Below, in pieces: positions 60,944-64,000 of a stretch of DNA of 64,000 nt. This DNA is from Saccharopolyspora gloriosae (lineage in GTDB: Bacteria > Actinomycetota > Actinomycetes > Mycobacteriales > Pseudonocardiaceae). Each line of letters starts with the position of its first letter. Positions within the stretch are counted from its first letter, which is position 1. Location: NCBI RefSeq assembly GCF_022828475.1, contig NZ_CP059557.1, forward strand, positions 5,999,470-6,063,469, written 5' to 3'. A program made the translations under genes and the position numbers. The notes beneath the pieces are model-generated. The model did not search any database. It was not told where the DNA came from and saw only the letters and a list, made by a program, of their open reading frames with translations.

Positions 60944-61849
60944 TTGGTCGAAGTGGGCTATTGGGAAGCCTGGTCCTTATGGTGGTCCGGGGTAAAGCTT
61001 GAAGACTTCGCGATGTGGGGTCTTCCGTTCCTATGGTGGGCACGGATCGGGAAACTGCTTCAATTCGCGGGCGGTGCGGTCGTCGTACTGGACCTGGTCG
61101 GGACTGACCGTTTACTTCGGTGGAGCCATACCGTACAGCGATTCTCTAAAACGGTTATAGCTGCGACGAAGGCATGGTGGAAGTTCAGCATTCCAGTGAG
61201 GTTTGCAAAATTCAGTTCAGCTTCGATACCTTTTGTAGTGCTCTGGGTGGCTGCATTCTTTGTTACGGGCACTGCGGTGGCACGGCGCGTGCTTCCGGAA
61301 ATCGATACCGCTGCTAAAGTGGCTGTGGCAACTATGTTGCTGGCTGGACTTGTGGCCGCGTCGCTACTGACCGCAATAGGTGGCATTGCATCAATTGTGT
61401 GTTTTAGCGTTGTTGTGGTTCCCGCCAATCATGCTAACTTCCGGCGTGAGTACGTCAAGCTCGAAAATACAGTCGTCTACTCGCGGATGCGGACGTACGT
61501 CCCGCTGCGCCGCAGACAAGTCAACCGCAGCTTTACTGCGATATCGGCAGTTTGGTTGACGTTCGGCCTAATTTCACTGCTTGTGATGACTTCTATAGGT
61601 GGTATCGTTCCTGAGGCGGCTCCTTGGAACATCCCTAAGTGGATCGCAGCTTGGCTTAGCGCTATGGCAGTAATTTGGGGCATTTCGCAAGTCTTGTCTG
61701 CGCCGTTCGTCGGCTTCTTCTATGCAATCCGATTGATATTGTTCGGGTTGGCGCATGTGTTTCACTATGATAGCCCTAGACATCCAGCCCGATGGGTTGC
61801 GTTCTTTTTGGTAGTGATTGGGTTTCACTTCGACCTACTCGGTTCCTAG
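60944..61849 (+). CDS. Polytopic membrane protein of unknown function
   Basis: 301 residues from TTG 60944 with GGGAGG 4 bases upstream. About six hydrophobic helices (IPFVVLWVAAFFVTGTAVA, VATMLLAGLVAASLLTAIGG, WLTFGLISLLVMTSIGG, IWGISQVLSAPFVGFFYAI, VAFFLVVIGFHFDLLG) and a basic loop YVPLRRRQVNR. Trp-rich N-terminus. Lower GC and more rare codons (ATA, TTA, AGG) than the chromosome indicate horizontal origin. A TATAGT -10-like hexamer lies at 60915. No family recognised. Confidence 0.75.
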   Translation: MVEVGYWEAWSLWWSGVKLEDFAMWGLPFLWWARIGKLLQFAGGAVVVLDLVGTDRLLRWSHTVQRFSKTVIAATKAWWKFSIPVRFAKFSSASIPFVVLWVAAFFVTGTAVARRVLPEIDTAAKVAVATMLLAGLVAASLLTAIGGIASIVCFSVVVVPANHANFRREYVKLENTVVYSRMRTYVPLRRRQVNRSFTAISAVWLTFGLISLLVMTSIGGIVPEAAPWNIPKWIAAWLSAMAVIWGISQVLSAPFVGFFYAIRLILFGLAHVFHYDSPRHPARWVAFFLVVIGFHFDLLGS

Positions 61850-61879
61850 CGCTGCTAGGATCACGACGTGACTGGCTGA

Positions 61880-62617
61880 CTGGGGAACCTACCGTCGTGG
61901 GTATCGGCTATCGTCGCGTCCTGCGCTCTGATCTTTACTAGCTGGACGGCATACAACTCGCACTGGAGTGCGAGAGCGGCTAGAACTCAAGCACAGATTG
62001 CGCTCGATGCGCAGGAAGAACGTAACGAGAAAGATAAGAGCGAGCAGGCTTCGAAAGTAGCTGCTTGGATCGAGCATCGCGGAGATTCTGTCGCGAGCGA
62101 ATTATATGTAAATTACTTGAATGCTAGCAATCTTCCAGTGTTCGGCCTATCCTGTCGGTTAACTACTCGAACCAGGCCGGACACCTTGGAAGCTGTTGTG
62201 GTGCCCTCCAACGAGGCCAAGGAGGTCAGGTACCGCAGTGCGACCGAGTGGGCAAGAGCCTACTCTTACGATCTTTTCGCTGAAGTTCTGTCATCGCTCG
62301 GAATGGACCACCTTGAACACGAAGAAGAATTCGGGCACGAGATCGAACGACTGAAAGGTGCGTGCTTTGAAAGTTTCTGTAGCTTGATTGCCCATCGTGG
62401 TATTGAGATTCAGTTCACTGACCTTGCTGGCGTGCAGTGGTGCCGCAATAGTGACGGCGACCTGTGTAACCATGGATTCTTGGTGGAATTACCGTACCCT
62501 GATCGCTGGGAATGGATGGTCGATATGATGAAGAAGCATATAAGGGATGGCTTGCAACCGATAAGGGATGAGTCGCAGCACTCGAATCTAGGCGGTCCCG
62601 ACCAGATAAGTGACTAG
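61880..62617 (+). CDS. Membrane-anchored coiled-coil protein of the element, start codon unclear
   Basis: The frame is open from just after a stop at 61877-61879. Its first half is protein-like: a membrane helix (WVSAIVASCALIFTSW), then a Gln/Glu/Lys-rich coiled coil (ARTQAQIALDAQEERNEK, DKSEQASKVAAWIEHRG), a layout common in actinomycete plasmid and phage genes. The C-terminal globular part has EWARAYSYDLFAEVLSSLG and ends DQISD. Yet no ATG, GTG or TTG precedes TTG 62117; only CTG 61880 could start it. Either CTG initiation, a damaged start, or a sequence error. It overlaps the next convergent gene by 30 bases. Confidence 0.65.
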   Translation: MGNLPSWVSAIVASCALIFTSWTAYNSHWSARAARTQAQIALDAQEERNEKDKSEQASKVAAWIEHRGDSVASELYVNYLNASNLPVFGLSCRLTTRTRPDTLEAVVVPSNEAKEVRYRSATEWARAYSYDLFAEVLSSLGMDHLEHEEEFGHEIERLKGACFESFCSLIAHRGIEIQFTDLAGVQWCRNSDGDLCNHGFLVELPYPDRWEWMVDMMKKHIRDGLQPIRDESQHSNLGGPDQISD

Positions 62618-62935
62618 CGAAACAGAGAGCATGACACCTGTCAATCCGAGCAATGCCCAGAGCGTGCGGCGCAGCCATCCAGTGATGGCGACCAGAACAA
62701 GCACCAACCCGACCAGCCACGGCACAATCCATAGCGCGAAAAACATGCCGATGAGCTGTTGGTTTGTCACGCCGGGGCCGGAGTCACCAGGATCGAATCC
62801 GGTCAGCGACGCACCGAGGTAGGGGAACCAGCCGACCAAGCTGAGCGCCATGATTAGCCCACCGACTACGATGCCCGTGATCCGTAGCGGTTTGTATTTG
62901 ATGCCTTGATCGGCTTGGTTCTCTGTCGGCATCAC
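62588..62935 (-). CDS. Small membrane protein
   Basis: 115 residues from GTG 62935 (or ATG 62932), overlapping the hydrolase stop. Three hydrophobic helices: ITGIVVGGLIMALSLVGWF, LIGMFFALWIVPWLVGLVLV and LWALLGLTGVMLSVSLVTYL. Coupled to the DUF1023 gene, so it may be its membrane partner or immunity-type companion. Function unknown. Confidence 0.78.
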   Translation of the reverse strand: MMPTENQADQGIKYKPLRITGIVVGGLIMALSLVGWFPYLGASLTGFDPGDSGPGVTNQQLIGMFFALWIVPWLVGLVLVLVAITGWLRRTLWALLGLTGVMLSVSLVTYLVGTA

Positions 62936-64000
62936 GGTGCTGCTGCTCCTCCGCCGTTCGTGCCCGTCATGATCCGCGCCATGCTCTCACGCGAAGGCGC
63001 CTTGTCCCAGTAGTCGCCATGCCCGCCGTTCGGATCTGTCGGCATCACCTGTCCACCGAAAGTCGGGTCGGTGGGGTCGACGCCGTAACGTGCATGGTCG
63101 GTACCACCGAAAACAGTTGGTCCCCAGTCGAGAGGGTTCGTGGACGGAGTCCAGTCGATGACGTCGCTTTCCGACTTCGCTGCCCATACGTGGTCGCTGG
63201 GTACTCCTAGCTCGCTGGCGTCGTCGACACCGACACCGGGACTACCGAGGAACACGACGTCATCTGCGTGCGACCCGCCGTTCGCCGCGGCCTCCCCGGC
63301 CACCGTTGAACCGTAGCTGTGGCCAACCAACGTGTTGTGTGAAGGTGTCTCGCCTTCGTGGGTGACTCGAAGGCCCTCTTGGAAATTCGAGAGATCGCCA
63401 TGCGCATTCTCCGCGTAGCCGCTGAACGCTGCATTGGGCAACAAGTGGTTGGGAGACTCGTAGTCTGCCCAGGTGATCGCAGCGTTCTTGCCACCCGACA
63501 GCTCGTTGGCTCGGTCCAACACCTTGTCGTTCTGTTCGACGTAGTCGGTGGCGTCGCCGAGATCGCTGAAGGTACCTGGAACAAGGGTCATCGTATTGTC
63601 AGCGTGGTCCGGGTTACCGTTGGCCATGATGGCTTGTCCGCGATGTTCGGCTGTCGAGTCGATACCGAGCAAGTAGTAATTGCTTGCATCGGCCGATGTG
63701 CCCAGCTTGCCCTGCAAGGAATCGATACCGCTGAGTGCGTCACTCAGCTCGTTGATCTGCTTACCCTTTGCCGTGTCACTGTGCCCATGACGTTCAAAAT
63801 CTTCACGCATCTCGTTCCGAAGCGCGCTGATCTTTCCAGAGATCGCTTGGCGCTGTGATGCGAGGATGGAGCGGTTGGCAACATCGCGCGTGGCTGAGGG
63901 AATGCCGTTGGTGTTGCCGACCATGTGCGGGTATCGGTCCATCAGGTCGGCGCGTTGGGCACTGGTCATCGAACCCCACAAGCCACCAACAGCGGCAGGA
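62932..64000 (-). CDS. DUF1023 alpha/beta hydrolase (5' end outside window)
   Basis: At least 356 residues; the frame is open to the window edge and the visible start LWGSMTSAQRADLMDRYPHM is internal to the family pattern, so the N-terminus lies beyond 64000. VGNTNGIPSATRDVANR and the nucleophile elbow LVGHSYGSTVAGEAA (GxSxG) identify DUF1023. TMTLVPGTFSDLG and SPNHLLPNA are also typical. Full-length members often carry WXG100-like N-termini and are thought to be exported or envelope-linked; the role is unproven. Moderate GC is in keeping with the element. Confidence 0.85.
   Translation of the reverse strand, partial: PAAVGGLWGSMTSAQRADLMDRYPHMVGNTNGIPSATRDVANRSILASQRQAISGKISALRNEMREDFERHGHSDTAKGKQINELSDALSGIDSLQGKLGTSADASNYYLLGIDSTAEHRGQAIMANGNPDHADNTMTLVPGTFSDLGDATDYVEQNDKVLDRANELSGGKNAAITWADYESPNHLLPNAAFSGYAENAHGDLSNFQEGLRVTHEGETPSHNTLVGHSYGSTVAGEAAANGGSHADDVVFLGSPGVGVDDASELGVPSDHVWAAKSESDVIDWTPSTNPLDWGPTVFGGTDHARYGVDPTDPTFGGQVMPTDPNGGHGDYWDKAPSRESMARIMTGTNGGGAAAP

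Overview
The window is about 70% GC chromosomal DNA with GTG/TTG starts, very tight gene overlaps (ATGA, GTGA, TGATG) and a gene set that belongs to an actinomycete. Mycothiol synthesis (mshB), the SigE/RseA/HtrA/TatB block, LpqY-SugAB, LpqW next to TypA and the ferredoxin-DapC pair recur in the same neighbourhood order as in Mycobacterium tuberculosis (roughly Rv1239c down to Rv1165). Several lineage traits (long intergenic repeats, TPP-controlled thiBPQ, an auxiliary TrpRS) make a Pseudonocardiaceae member such as Saccharopolyspora the best guess. That placement is inferred from memory of gene order, not from a search.

1-12 kb: the end of a CorA Mg channel, a CAP-domain secreted protein, a triplicated hairpin repeat, the trehalose-type ABC importer LpqY-SugA-SugB (without its ATPase), a YefM-YoeB toxin-antitoxin pair with its own operator palindrome, a stress-type membrane protein, a CPBP protease and a 1208-residue patatin-like lipase. 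11-17 kb: a CitE-like lyase, a soluble MgtE-like/CBS protein coupled to a DUF1003 membrane protein, a MarR regulator and Mrp. 16.6-21.5 kb: the envelope-stress block (O-methyltransferase, SigE, zinc anti-sigma RseA, HtrA protease, TatB).

21-44 kb: MFS/LysR divergent pair, leucyl aminopeptidase, DUF3117, enoyl-CoA hydratase, DivIVA-type and SRPBCC proteins, PadR regulator, FolP2-like protein, two overlapping LOG-family genes, an SPFH protein, the diaminopimelate genes dapE, dapD and dapC with ferredoxin, mshB, LpqW and TypA. 44-59 kb: a Lys/Cys-rich mini-protein, an auxiliary tryptophanyl-tRNA synthetase preceded by a tandem-Trp leader peptide and alternative RNA hairpins, an SRPBCC-NUDIX fusion, a two-component system whose kinase is frameshifted, a LolA-like exported protein with an ABC-2 exporter, a thiamine transporter under a TPP riboswitch, pterin dehydratase, D-amino-acid oxidase, a 30-residue zinc-ribbon mini-protein and a DUF6157 protein.

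59.54-64 kb: base composition falls and accessory genes begin. The boundary carries the last codons and terminator of ychF on the minus strand, so I read it as one end of an integrative element inserted in the 3' end of ychF. It carries a shortened tyrosine integrase, repeated arm-type sites, an FDXHR-like zinc protein, membrane proteins and a DUF1023 hydrolase that runs off the window. No rRNA, tRNA, CRISPR array or replication origin was recognised.
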